From: Costus lasius
Lineage: Eukaryota; Streptophyta; Magnoliopsida; Zingiberales; Costaceae
Length of the DNA stretch: 64,000 nt
Assembly (NCBI GenBank): GCA_027563935.2
Contig: CM050446.2
Span: forward strand, 31,065,501 to 31,129,500
Direction: 5' to 3'
Part shown: piece by piece, positions 8,449 to 19,967 of the stretch
How positions within the stretch are numbered: position 1 is the stretch's first letter
Layout of the letters: each line of letters starts with the position of its first letter
Translations under genes and position numbers: made by a program
Notes under the pieces: model-generated
The model's input: only the letters and a program-made list of their open reading frames with translations
What the model was told of the DNA's origin: nothing
The model's database searches: none

Positions 8449-11400
8449 ATGAGCTTCAATGTGCGATCCCTACTGGAAAGGGAGAAGTTTGCTGGGCCAA
8501 ACTTCTCAGACTGGTTCGGACACCTTAAGATTGTTCTTAAGGCAGAGAGGAAACTGTATGTCCTCGAGACGGCTGTGCCGCCTCAACCCGCTGCGAACGC
8601 CGCAAGGGCGGTTCGTGATGCTTATGAAAAGCACGTCAATGATAGCATTGATGTCGCTTGCCTGATGCTAGCGTCTATGACGCCACCGCTGCAGCGTCAG
8701 CATGAGGATATGTCGGCTATAGAAATTATAGCGAACCTCAAGATGCTGTATGCTGCACAGGCGAGGACAGAACGCTATAATCTGACAAAGCTTTTCTTTC
8801 AGAGCAAACTGGCTGAAGGGAGCCCAGTGGGAGCTCACGTGCTCAAGATGATTGGGCACAAGGAGGCTCTGGAGAAACTGGGGCATACCATCAACCAGGA
8901 GCTTGCTGTAGACATTATTCTGCAGTCTCTCCCGCCTTCTTTCGATGCGTTCATTATTAATTTTAATATGAACAAGATCGATTGTACTCCGGCAGAGCTG
9001 CTGAATATGCTCTTGACAACTGAGGAGACTCTGAAGGGAAAGCCTTCAACCTCTGTCTTAATGGTTCCTTCTAGGAACAAGAAGAAGGGGAAGAAGGGCA
9101 AGGCCCCTGTCAAGAGTTACAGCAAGGCTCTGAAACAGAAGGTAAAGCGGTCCAAAGACAACAGGTGTTTCCACTGTGGCCAGCTGGGTCACTGGAAAAA
9201 GGACTGTAAAGCGCTCCAAGGAGATAAGAGGGGAAGCATCGCTTCTGGCTCAGGTATATATGTGACTGAGGTCATGTTATCTTCTTCTTCTATGTCATGG
9301 GTGTTGGACACTGCATGTGGAGTTCACATTTGTTCAAATGTACAGGAACTCAAGAGAAGAAGGCAGGTGGGACAGCATGAGGTAGACCTACGCGTTGGAA
9401 ACGGGGCACGGGTTGCTGCTGTTGCTGTAGGAGACTATTTCATTTCTTTACCATCTAGCATTGTATTGGAATTAAACAATTGTTATTTTGTACCCAGTAT
9501 AACCAAGAATATTATCTCTATTCCTGCTCTTGTCAGGAAAGGATTTGCCTTTGAATGCAATATTTCAAAGTGTGTTTTATCTTTAGATAATATTGTTTAT
9601 GCAACTGGTTCAATTAACAATGGGTTATTCATGTTGGACATAGAATATTCTATACAAAACATTGATAATAAGAAAGCCAAGTATGCTGAAGACAGCACCT
9701 TGTTATGGCATAGTCGTTTAGGCCATATCAACAAGAAGCGCATTAAGCGGTTGCATGATCATGGACTGCTGGGATCATTCTCCTATGAGGAGATTGATAC
9801 ATGCAAAGCTTGTTTAATGGGTAAAATGACGAAGTCACCTTTTCCTAACAAAGGTCAAAGGGCTTCAGGTTTACTTGACCTTATACACAGTGATGTGTGT
9901 GGGCCATTTAGTAAACATGCCAGAGGTGGCTATCAGTACTTCATTACATTTACTGATGATTTCAGTAGATATGGTTATGTCTATCTAATGAGACATAAGA
10001 GTGAATCCTTTGACAAGTTCAAAGAGTTCAAGAATGAAGTATAGAATCAGCTAGGCCGAAATATCAAGGCACTTCGTTCTGATCGAGGTGGAGAATACCT
10101 GAGTCATGCGTTTACTGACTATCTGAAGGAGTGTGGGATTATCTCACAGCTCACTCCGCCAGGAACACCGCAATGGAATGGTGTGTCCGAGAGGAGAAAT
10201 AGAACGTTACTTGATATGGTTCGTTCTATGATGAGTCAGGCTACTCTTCCATATTCCTTTTGGGGATTTGCACTGGAAACAGCTGCAAAGGTACTAAACC
10301 GAGTGCCATCCAAGGCCGTTTCAAAGACGCCATATGAATTATGGTATGGGAAACAGCCGAGCTTGACATTTATCAGGATCTGGGGTTGCGAGGCTTATGT
10401 CAAAAAGCTCACCTCTGGGAAACTAGAGAGCAGATCTGAGAAATGTATCTTTGTCGGTTACCCTAAGGAAACTAAGGGTTATTATTTCTACGATCCTAAA
10501 GAGAACAAAGTATTTGTTGCTCGGACGGCCATATTTCTTGAGAAGGAGTTTCTTCTGCAAGAGGCAAGTGGGAGAGAAATAAAGCTGGATGAGAATCCAG
10601 AGGAAGGACAAAGTAGTCAAGCACAGTTGGATGAGCCTGAGCCGGTGGATCAGGTCATTGAACAACCTGAGGCTCAGATATCACGGGAACCGCGAAGATC
10701 GGGAAGGATCCGTCGTCAGCCTGAGCGCTATGACGGAGTCTACATCATTGATAATGATGAACCCCTTACTTATGCGGATGCGGTCAGTGGACCGGAGTCA
10801 GCTAGATGGCTTGAAGCTATGCGAGCCGAGATGGACTCCATGTCAGATAACCAAGTCTGGGATTTGGTTGATCCGCCTCCGGGAGTAATCCCTATAGGCT
10901 GTAAATGGATCTTCAAGAAGAAGATTGACATGGATGGTAACGTGGTTACCTATAAAGGCAGGCTAGTTGCGAAAGGTTTCAAACAAATCTACGGGATAGA
11001 TTATGATGAAACTTTCTCTCCTGTAGCCATGTTTAAGTCTATTCGGATTCTTTTCGCGATAGCTGCATATTACGATTATGAGATCTGGCAGATGGATGTG
11101 AAAACAGCTTTCCTTAATGGAAATCTGGATGAGGATGTGTATATGACACAACCTGAAGGTTTCACTAATCCATCAGATCGTCATAAAATATGCAAACTAA
11201 AGAAGTCCATTTATGGACTGAAACAAGCATCTAGAAGCTGGAATATTCGTTTTGATGAATCAATCTCTGAGTTTGGTTTCATCAAGAACGAAGATGACCC
11301 GTGTGTATATAAGAGGTTTAGTGGGAGCGTGATTACTTTCCTAGTCCTCTACGTCGATGATATCTTGATCATTGGAAATGATATTCCAGAAATGCATGCG

Positions 11401-12333
11401 GTTAAGGCATGGCTAAGGAAATGTTTCCAGATGAAAGATTTAGGAGAAGCAGCCTATGTATTAGGTGTGAAGATCTACAGGGATAGATCTAAGAGGCTTC
11501 TCGGGCTGTGCCAGAGTACTTACATCGATAAGGTCCTGGAAAGATTCCATTTAGTAAAATCTAAAAGGGGATATCTTCCAGTCAGACATGGTCTGAATCT
11601 TTCGAAGAGTCAGTGTCCACAAACACAGACTGAGAAAGATGAAATGGACAATACGCCTTATGCTTCGGCTATTGGGTCCATTATGTATGCGATGTTGTGT
11701 ACTCGCCCAGACGTCGCTTACGGGTTAAGCGTGACCAGTCATTTCCAAAGTAATCCAGGACAGGCACACTGGATTGCAGTCAAGAACATCTTAAAATATC
11801 TGCGGAGGACCAAAGATATGTTCTTGATATATGGTGGTCAGGAAGAACTCAGTATAGAAGGATATACTGACGCTTCGTTCCAGTCGGACCAGGATGATTT
11901 CCGATCGCAATCAGGCTATGTTTTTAGCTTGAATGGTGGAGCAGTGGTGTGGAAGAGTTTCAAACAGTCAACTGTTGCTGATTCCACAACAGAAGCCGAG
12001 TATGTTGCAGCCTCGGAAGCATCCAAGGAGGCAGTGTGGATTCGTAAGTTCGTGAGAGAACTTGGTGTTGTTCCTTCGAGTGTCGATCCTTTGGTTATCT
12101 TCTGTGATAACACTGGAGCCATCGCACAAGCAAAGGAACCACGGTCGCACCAGAAGTCCAAGCACATACAGAGACGGTTTCACTTGATCCGGGAGATCAT
12201 AGATCGTGGCGAGATCAAAATATGCAAGGTTCATACAGACGACAATCTGGCTGACCCGCTTACCAAGCCTCTGGCACAGCAGAAGCATGAGAAGCACTAT
12301 AATAACATGGGTTTGAAATTTCTCAACCATTAG
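8449..12333 (+). pseudogene. Element B gag-pol polyprotein, one internal stop
   Basis: One reading frame of 1,294 codons, close to the length usual for this lineage. Landmarks: Gag; CCHC knuckle C240-C243-H248-C253; protease W284-V-L-D287-T-A; gag-pre-integrase H421/H426 and C452/C455; integrase catalytic D482, D545 and E581; RT YVDD at 968-971; RNase H with G-Y-T-D1141. The frame is closed once, by TAG at 10042-10044 (codon 532), where H has CAG. The stop falls between the first and second integrase catalytic residues, so a truncated product would lack a working integrase, RT and RNase H. A programmed gag-pol readthrough is unlikely because relatives have a sense codon and the position is inside a domain. 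It ends 20 bp before the 3' LTR. Confidence 0.95.
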
Positions 12334-12340
12334 ATTAAGT

Positions 12341-12353
12341 GCAAGTGGGAGAT
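12341..12353 (+). promoter_or_regulatory. Element B polypurine tract
   Basis: GCAAGTGGGAGAT abuts the 3' LTR start TGTTGGGG. The purine-rich run primes plus-strand DNA synthesis in this group, and the same motif is found in C, F and G. Confidence 0.85.
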
Positions 12354-14089
12354 TGTTGGGGTATGCCCTTAAGGCTAATGTTTGAGGCCTTGGGATTGTA
12401 TCAGTATCATGTAATAAACTCTTGTGTTTATAAAGGCATGGTTATTATTCAGGTTGTTACCTTGTCTGCTGTAATAAGTGTACTACTGAATAATGTCTCA
12501 AAGCTGTTCAGCTAGGCTGACATGCTAAATGTCCTTAGTCGATATATCTTGGTGAACATGAGACAGCCTTGATATGATTGAGACTAATATGTATTCTAAT
12601 CTTATAGGATGCTTCGAGCATGGAATAAGATGTAGACTCATGGGTACATTGGATGTACTGGACAGACCCTACTAGGATATTCAATTGCTTGTCACAATGT
12701 GAATGATCCTTGATTGCAACAAGTGGCACATGTCCTCTGACTTGAGATCACTTGTGTTTCTAAATGATGATTGTCATTGTTTTGAGGTAGTTCAATATCA
12801 TTTGAAACATAATGGTTATAGACTATCTTGGATAATGATCATGAGTCAGGTTAGGGCACTAGTGATAGATAGAGGATTGCCGTCTCCTTGTTGAAGGAGT
12901 GTGGTGTTCTATAGGGGCCCCCTAGATGAGATGATTGAGAAAGTGTATGGCCATACCCAGGTGACTATGCTCATCTGATCTAATCATGCTCATCATATTG
13001 GAGTTACAAGCTTGACAGGCTTGTCCAATAAGAACATCCAGTGGCAAAGGAAACATGTAATGCCTAGTGAGTTGATTCACGCTTGTGCTGTGGTTTGGGT
13101 GAAGTCTTGGAAGACTCTTTCCTTTATATCGGGAGACAGTGATGTGTTGCTAGATACCCCTCACTGATCGTGATAACGTGAGTTATCGTTACCGACATTT
13201 AAAGGAAACCCTCAGGGTCGCACAATTTGGTGATATGGCTTACTTAAGTCAGATCGTGTGGACTGAATTGTTTGGGTTCAGTTTAAAGGGAAAGAGACTC
13301 TGATTGTAAGTGAGATCTGGTCTGATCATGTTTGATTGATTGGGGCTTGAGATCGGTAAGCTTCGATCGAGAGAGTTGATGCTAGATCGGTGAGATCAAG
13401 AGCATCAAGAGATGAACGGTTAGATCTTGAACCCTTTGGTTCAGAGTGAGATCTAGACCATGGCTTGGGCTGGTTTAATTTGGTTCTGGAACCAAATTGA
13501 AGTGGATTAAAGTTGCTTGAACCGGTTCATAAAGGGTGAACGCTTGGTTCAAGGCGTTAGGCGTTTTTGGTTTGGTTGTGGCGCATGGCTTCATATCTTC
13601 CATTTATGGAATGTAATGAAGGCGACTTCACCTTAACGCAAAAGCGTTTTGAACGCTCGACTTCACTCTTCTCTTCTCAACGTTCCTCTTGGGGGGCGAA
13701 AAGGATTCGGACGAGAAGGAGAAGAAGAAGGTTACTCTCGCCAAGCTTCATCTCGAAACACCCTCACGCGACAAGGATTCTTTGAAGTGCTTTTGCTAGC
13801 ACAAAGGACTCAAAGAGCAAGCTATCGTCATCGGTTGTGTGCGTCACCTTTGGAGAAGGAGCACTTGAACCTTTGCTTCCAAGGCATCATCAAATCGATG
13901 GCATTGGTATGATCTTTTAGATCTATTCCTCTTATACAAGTTGATCATATGCTTTTATGATTGCGATCCCATGAAGCCCTATCTTCCGCTTGCAAAACTC
14001 TATATGTGCGCCACAATCAGGGTTTCGGCTTCCCTCTTGAAAGGGGTTTTCTACAAGTTTCGGCCCCCCTCTTGAAAGGGGTTTCTTCT
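12354..14089 (+). repeat. Element B 3' LTR
   Basis: Nearly identical to 4932-6667, of equal length (1,736 bp). It ends ..TTCTTCT, a change from the expected ..CA, followed by the target duplication ATCAC. Confidence 0.95.
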
Positions 14090-14094
14090 ATCAC

Positions 14095-14909
14095 GATCAG
14101 AGAGGGGTATCTAGCAACACATCACTATCTCCCGATATGAAGGAAAGAGTCTTCCAAGACTACTCCCAAATCACAGCACAAGTGTGAATCCAACTCACTT
14201 AGTATACATGTTCCCTTTGCCACTGGATGTTCTCGTTGGATAAGCGTGTCAAGCCTGTAATTCCAACATGATGAGAATGGTTAGATCAGATGATCATAGT
14301 CATCTGGGTATGGCCATACACTTTCACAACCATCTCATCCAGGGGGCCCCTTTAGAACATCACACTCCAATTAGGAGAGGCAATCCTATATCTATCACTA
14401 GTGTCCTAACATGACTCATGGTCACCATCCAAGATAATCCTTAACCATTATTTTTCAAATGATATTGAACTACCTCAAGACAATGCCAATCATCATTTAG
14501 AAACACAAGTGATCTCAAGTTAGAGGGAATATACCACTTGCTTGCTTATAAGGATTTATTCACATTGTGACAAACAATTGAATATCCTAAGTAGGGTCAG
14601 TCCAGTACATCCAATGCACCTATGTGTCTAAATCTTATTGTATGCTCGAAGCATCCTATAAGATCAGAACACATATTAGTCTCTATCATATCAAGGCTGT
14701 CTCATGTTCACCAAGATATCTCGACTAAGGACAATACTGCATGTCAGCCAAGCTGAACACTATTGAGACATTATTCAGAAGTATACATAATAGCAGCAGA
14801 TAATGTAACAACCTGAATAACAACAATTGCCTTTATAAAACATAGTTTATACATGATACTGATAATAACCCAAGGCCTCAAACATTAGCCTTAAGGGCAT
14901 ACCCCAACA
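14095..14909 (-). repeat. Element A 5' LTR, second part
   Basis: The sequence resumes exactly where 4931 stopped and ends ..GGCATACCCCAACA, the reverse complement of the LTR start. Immediately to its right is the leader of element E, so A is inserted in E. A's own duplication should start CGCTG (14910-14914); its partner lies off the left edge. Confidence 0.92.
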
Positions 14910-15192
14910 CGCTGGACACAGGGCGCCTAGTCTGTCTTAACTAAGAGGAGTTGTGCACGGCACAATTGGCTGGCATGCCTACCTAAGGAAGCATGGGATT
15001 CTCTGTGCATCCCAACTCACCCTCGTGAGTCACGGAGACCTCATGTGAAATTAGGATCCTACTCACTTATTTCCATGTTGAGTTTGAGAGTTCTCAACTT
15101 GTTTTGGAAGTAGTGGGAGCATAGCATTTAAATTTAAAGTCCTTGTTAAATGCTTTATCATAGTACTTATTTTACTTATCTGCTTATTGTAG
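14910..15192 (+). other. Element E leader, 3' remnant
   Basis: Aligns with the end of D's leader. It starts inside the 3' arm of hairpin 2 (GCTGGACACAGG) and contains hairpin 4 (14951-14965) and hairpin 3 (CTCTGTG/CACGGAG and CTCAC-CCTC-GTGAG, 15001-15037). It ends with an acceptor-like CTTATTGTAG right at the gag ATG. Confidence 0.75.
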
Positions 15193-18100
15193 ATGGCATC
15201 TCCTGATCTAAGATTGAAACTTTATAAAAATAAGTTGGATGGGACAAACTGGACAAGTTGGTTCAAGATTTTGTCCAAGATACTGGAACAAGAGAATAAG
15301 GTGCATCTTCTTGAAAGACCTCCATCCCAGCCCAATGTGTATTTCACTAATGAGTGGGAGTGGAATGTCTATCTTGAACATTGTGAAGATAACGAATAGT
15401 ACACTGCTCTTGTCCTAGAGTGCATGACCCCAGAGGTCAAGGTTGAATGTGATGAGATGGGGATTTATGATCTTATCATACATCTCAAAGGTCTCTTCAC
15501 GCCATGCTCTATAGACAATGATCAGGAGAGTTCTGTTGGATCTTCAGAATGTATGCCTAAATCTGAAAATGACCATGGTTCTGCATCTTCGAAGCTAATA
15601 CTTCGGAAGACTAGGAATGCATGGGTGTTTCGAAGAGGATTAATGGCCAAGAAGTGCATGCCAAAGAAGAAGGGATGTAATCCATCCACTTCAGGTATTG
15701 TGTTACCGAGGTCTTTTGTCTACTTCTTATTCATGGGTACTGGGTACCGTATGTGAGGCTCACATATATTTTACATATGCAGGAGCTCAAAGGAAGTAGG
15801 ACGATGAGGCTTGATGGGATCAACCCTCGGGTCAGGGACGGAGCATTGGATGCTGCTGATATCATCTCACTACCTTGAAGACTTTATCTAGAACTTTGCT
15901 ATTATGTATCAGCTTATGTATTAGAACATCATTCCTTTTGGAAAGGATTTCAGTTCGACATAATAAATAATATTTTTCTTTAATCTGAGATGTTCTATTG
16001 AAGTGATACAGTTGATAATAGTTTGTGGTTCTAAATGTAACACAAGATCTGATCCAATGATTCAATAAACACCCTCTTATAGCATTGTCTCTTGAACCAT
16101 AGAACAATGGTCACATCCAAAGGTCCATGGACTATTGGGATCATTATCCTTTCAGGATTATGATACATGTGAGCCTAGTTCAAAGGAACAATGTGACAGA
16201 TGCTACCTTCACCATAAAGGGTGGAAGGATTAGTGGCTTGTTGGATCTATTACACAGCAATGTGTGTGGACTCATGTAAACAAGCACGAAGAGGTGTTAT
16301 ATGCTTCATCAGGTGTGGGTATGCCTTATCCAACCTTAGAACTTTGGAGAAATCCAAGAAGTTAACAAATGAAGTATTAAGTCAAATTGGAGGATCTATC
16401 AAAGCACTTTGATTGGATCAAGGTGATTAGTGGAGAATTTGATAACTGTCCTAAGGAGTGTGGGGTTATCTCACAGCTTACTTAGAACACCACTGTGTGG
16501 TGAATTTCAAAAGAAAGAAAGAGGAACACATTGGATGTGGTTCCATCTTTGAATAGTCATGCAAATATACTACTATGATGTCATGCAAACAGATGTACTA
16601 CCACTCCATAAGAAAGTGTCTAAGGTAGCTTTTGAGTTGCGAACTGCAAATATCCCATTCCTTCAATGGAATTGGGAATGTAATATGTAGTGATTTCAAA
16701 AGTATATGTTTGTGGGGCACTGAAGGGTGCTGTTTCTATCCCAAGGAGAACAAAATATTTGTTGCTCGATACTGCTGTCTTCCTTGAGGAGATACTTCTT
16801 TGAAAGAAGTCAGTGGGAGTAGATATGATTGGGACAAGGTCCAGAATCAACCACAATACATTTAGACACAAATGGAGAGTGGAATCTCACATACAGGTTG
16901 AAAGTCAACCAAAGGTTCAAGTAACACAGGAACCACATAAGTTTGGATGGATTCGAAGTGCTGGGCATGACGAATTTTTCATATAAGGATGAACATAAGA
17001 CTTATGAGGAAATGGAAATGGTCGGTGGACCAGATTCCAAGAAATGGCTAAGGGCCATGAGAACCATAATGGACTCCATGTCTACTAATCAAGTTTGGGA
17101 CTTGGATGAGCTGCCAAAGGGGTAATTCCCACAGGCTGTAAATAAATCTTCTAGGAAGATAGACATGGAAGGTAACATTGTTACCTTGAAAGGCAAGCTA
17201 GTGAACAGAAATTTCAGGCAGATCCACTAGGTGGATAATGATGAAATTTTTCACTAGAACCTATGTTTGAGTCCATTAGGTATATGCTTGTTGCATTTTC
17301 TATTATAGCATGTTATGAAAACTACTTTTCTTGTTGGATGTCTGGAAGATGATATCCATATAGAAATAGCCAATGTTTTCATACAGTGGCCATGCATGGT
17401 CTTATGCAAGCATGTTAAAAGAGCCTGTGTTTACAACAAGATCAGTGGGAGCACCATAATAGTATTTCTTGTTCTAGAAGATTGATGATATTCTTCTCAC
17501 ATGGAATGACATCTCAGCTCTTCACATGGTGAAGAAAAGGCTTGAGATGTATTTTGAGAAGAATGATCTAGGGAATGATGCCTACATCTTAGGCATGAGG
17601 ATCTATAGATAGAGATCCAAGAAAGTCATTGCCCTTTAGTCAATCTATGTTCATCCAAGAGTTTCTGGAGAGGTTTATATTGGATGATTCCGAATATTAA
17701 TACCTTCCAGAGTGATATGGTCTGACTCTCATGAGGATGTTGTGCCCTATGACACAGCTGGAGAGTAATAACATGGGTCTAAAGTCCTGATACATGGTGT
17801 ATAGGATGGATCATGTTATGAGTAATATACAAAAGACCATTTATGGCAAATGCTTGGAGCATAGCCAGTAAGTTTCAATCAGATCCTAGTGTTTGACACT
17901 GGATAGCTGTGAAAGCAATCCTTATATATACTTGGGAAGTATAAAGGATTGAAGTCTAGTCTATGATAGACAGGAAGAATGTAAGTAACCCTAGGTCACA
18001 TACGCATATAAAAGTTTTCTTGCTTTACTAGGTCCAAAATCGAATGACTTAAACATATGATCAACTTTTAACAACTTGTATAGAACAAGTGAGGATGTTA

Positions 18101-19967
18101 CCATGGCCATGAGAGGCAGCTTGGAAGAAGAAAGGGGCGAATGCCTCTTCTCCAAAGGAATCACACACAGGATGAGACAGGCCTCCTTCCTTGCGCTCCT
18201 TGTGCTAGCAAGTCACCAAGGTTTCTTTTGTCGTGTGAAGAGATGTCTCTTTCTTTGCTGGGCGAACTCCCTCTCTTGGCGTGAAGACAAACCAAAGACG
18301 AGAGCAAGAGAACAAGGGGCGAGCGGCATTCTTACGTTCGAAAACGTGGGAGGTTTTTCGAAAAAGAAAAACGCCTTCCAAAAATAGTAAGCACTTAACT
18401 CCCCATGAAGCCATCGATTGAACCAACCGAAACTTGTCTCTAAATTGAACCATGTGTTCACTAAGTGAACCGGTTCAATTCCATTTGGTTCAAGGACCAA
18501 ATCGAACCAGCTCTGGTTATGATCTCTTTGAACCAAATGGCTCAAGATCTAACCACACATCTCTTGACCCTCTTGATCTCTTCGATCAAGCATCAATTCT
18601 CCCGATCAAAGCTTACCGATCACATGCCCTAATCAATCAAACATGATCAGACTAGATCTCACTTCCGATCAGAGTTTAAATTGCTTTAAACTGAACTAGA
18701 ACAATTCAGTCCACACGATCTGACATAAGTAAGCCACATCATCAAATTGTGCGACCCTAAGGGTTTCTTTCAATGTCGGTAACGATAACATATGTTATCA
18801 CGATCAGAGAGGGGTATCTAGCAACACATCACTGTCTCCCGATATGAAGGAAAGAGTCTTCCAAGACTACTCCCAAACCATAGCACAAGTGTGAATCCAA
18901 TTCACTCAGTATACATGTTCCCTTTGCCACTGGATGTTCTCGTTGGACAAGCCTGTCAAGCCTGTAATTCCAACACGATGAGAATGGTTAGATCAGATGA
19001 ACATAGTCATCTGGGTATGGCCATACACTTTCTCAACCATCTCATCCGGAGGGGGCCCCAGTAGAACATCACACTCCAACTAGGAGAGGCAATCCTTTAT
19101 CTATCACCAGTGTCCTAACATGACTCATGCCCACTATCCAAGATAATCCTTAACCATTATTTTTCAAATGATATTGAAGTACCTCAAGACAATGCCAATC
19201 ATCACTTAGTAACACAAGTGATCTCAAGTTAGAGGGAATATACCACTTGCTTGCTTATAAGGACTTATTCACATTGTGACAAACAATTGAATATCCTAAG
19301 TAGGGTCAGTCCAGTACATCCAATGTACCTATGTGTCTAAATCTTATTCCATGCTCGTAGCATCCTATAAGACCAGAACACATATTAGTCTCAATCATAT
19401 CAAGGCTGTCTCATGTTCACCAAGATATCTCGACTAAGGACAACTCTGAATGTCAGCAAAGCTGAACATCATTGAGACATTACTCAGAGGTATACATACA
19501 GCAGCAGACAATGCAACAATCTGAATAACAACAATTGCCTTTATAAACATATACTCAGCTTATACATGATACTGATAATAACCCAAGGCCTCAAACATTA
19601 GCCTTAAGGGCATACCCCAACAAAGAATTGTGTGTACAAGGGTACACTGATACTTCGTTCCAATCTTATGACCACAGCTAGGATTTGCGCTTTGCCTTGT
19701 TGTGGTGTTGTGTGCTGAAAGAGCGTTATGCAAACCATAGTGGCAAAATTCTACAAATAAGGCTGAGTACATTGCAGCTTCTTGTGGCAGCCAAAGGAAG
19801 CAGCTCTATTCATTTGAACTTGATTTAGTTCTTGGTGCTTGATGGTCCAGTATGGTTCTTACTGGGGCCATAGCATAAGTGAAGGAACTTAGTGCTCAAG
19901 TATGTACTGCAGCATATCATCTGATCTTAGAGATCATGGATAAGGATGATGATCAAATTTGTTAAAA
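15193..19967 (+). pseudogene. Element E: heavily decayed copia gag-pol
   Basis: Gag starts MASPDLRLKLYKNKLDGTNW and stops at 15397-15399; a second piece begins near 15424 (MTPEVKVECDEMG). The central Gag and the zinc knuckle are largely missing. Recognisable fragments follow. Near 16230 is the integrase start (LLDLLHSNVCG, with the catalytic Asp changed to Asn). Near 16985-17115 is the segment before RT (GPDSKKWLRAMRTIMDSMS). RT and RNase H pieces run to 17979, then 19628-19967 (GYTDTSFQS near 19641). Many stops and deletions make it the oldest copia copy here. It is split by solo LTR L (17980-19622) and is cut off at about 19967, just before the expected end of RNase H. Confidence 0.85.
17980..19622 (-). 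mobile_element. Solo LTR L (A-type Angela LTR) inserted in E
   Basis: It starts TGTAAGTAACCC and ends ..CATACCCCAACA (TG..CA), with 5-bp duplications AAGAA at 17975-17979 and 19623-19627. Joining the flanks restores E's frame (CAGGAAGAATTG, Q-E-E-L). It has no internal region, so it arose by LTR-LTR recombination. It matches A's LTR subtype, including ATGGCCATG^GTAACATC in U5 (ATG at 18110-18108). Confidence 0.93.

Larger units (their letters stand above)
4932..14089 (+). mobile_element. Element B: complete Angela-like Ty1/copia retrotransposon
   Basis: A full element with two 1,736-bp LTRs, iMet PBS, leader, gag-pol and polypurine tract. The 5-bp target duplication ATCAC is at 4927-4931 and 14090-14094. 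I counted about four differences between the LTRs by eye, so the insertion is recent. It is inserted inside the 5' LTR of element A. One nonsense codon in integrase makes it non-autonomous. Confidence 0.96.

Noticed and set aside
10042..10044. Programmed stop-codon readthrough in B
   Set aside because: The stop lies inside the integrase catalytic domain and relatives have a sense codon, so it is a nonsense mutation.
10423..10665. Antisense ORFs of 60-140 codons inside gag-pol
   Set aside because: They mirror the coding strand and follow the codon structure of gag-pol. There is no independent support.
13567..13912. Overlapping 72- and 87-codon ORFs in the U5 region of B's LTRs
   Set aside because: Two frames are open over the same stretch, with low-complexity Arg/Ser-rich translations and no conservation in C or G LTRs.
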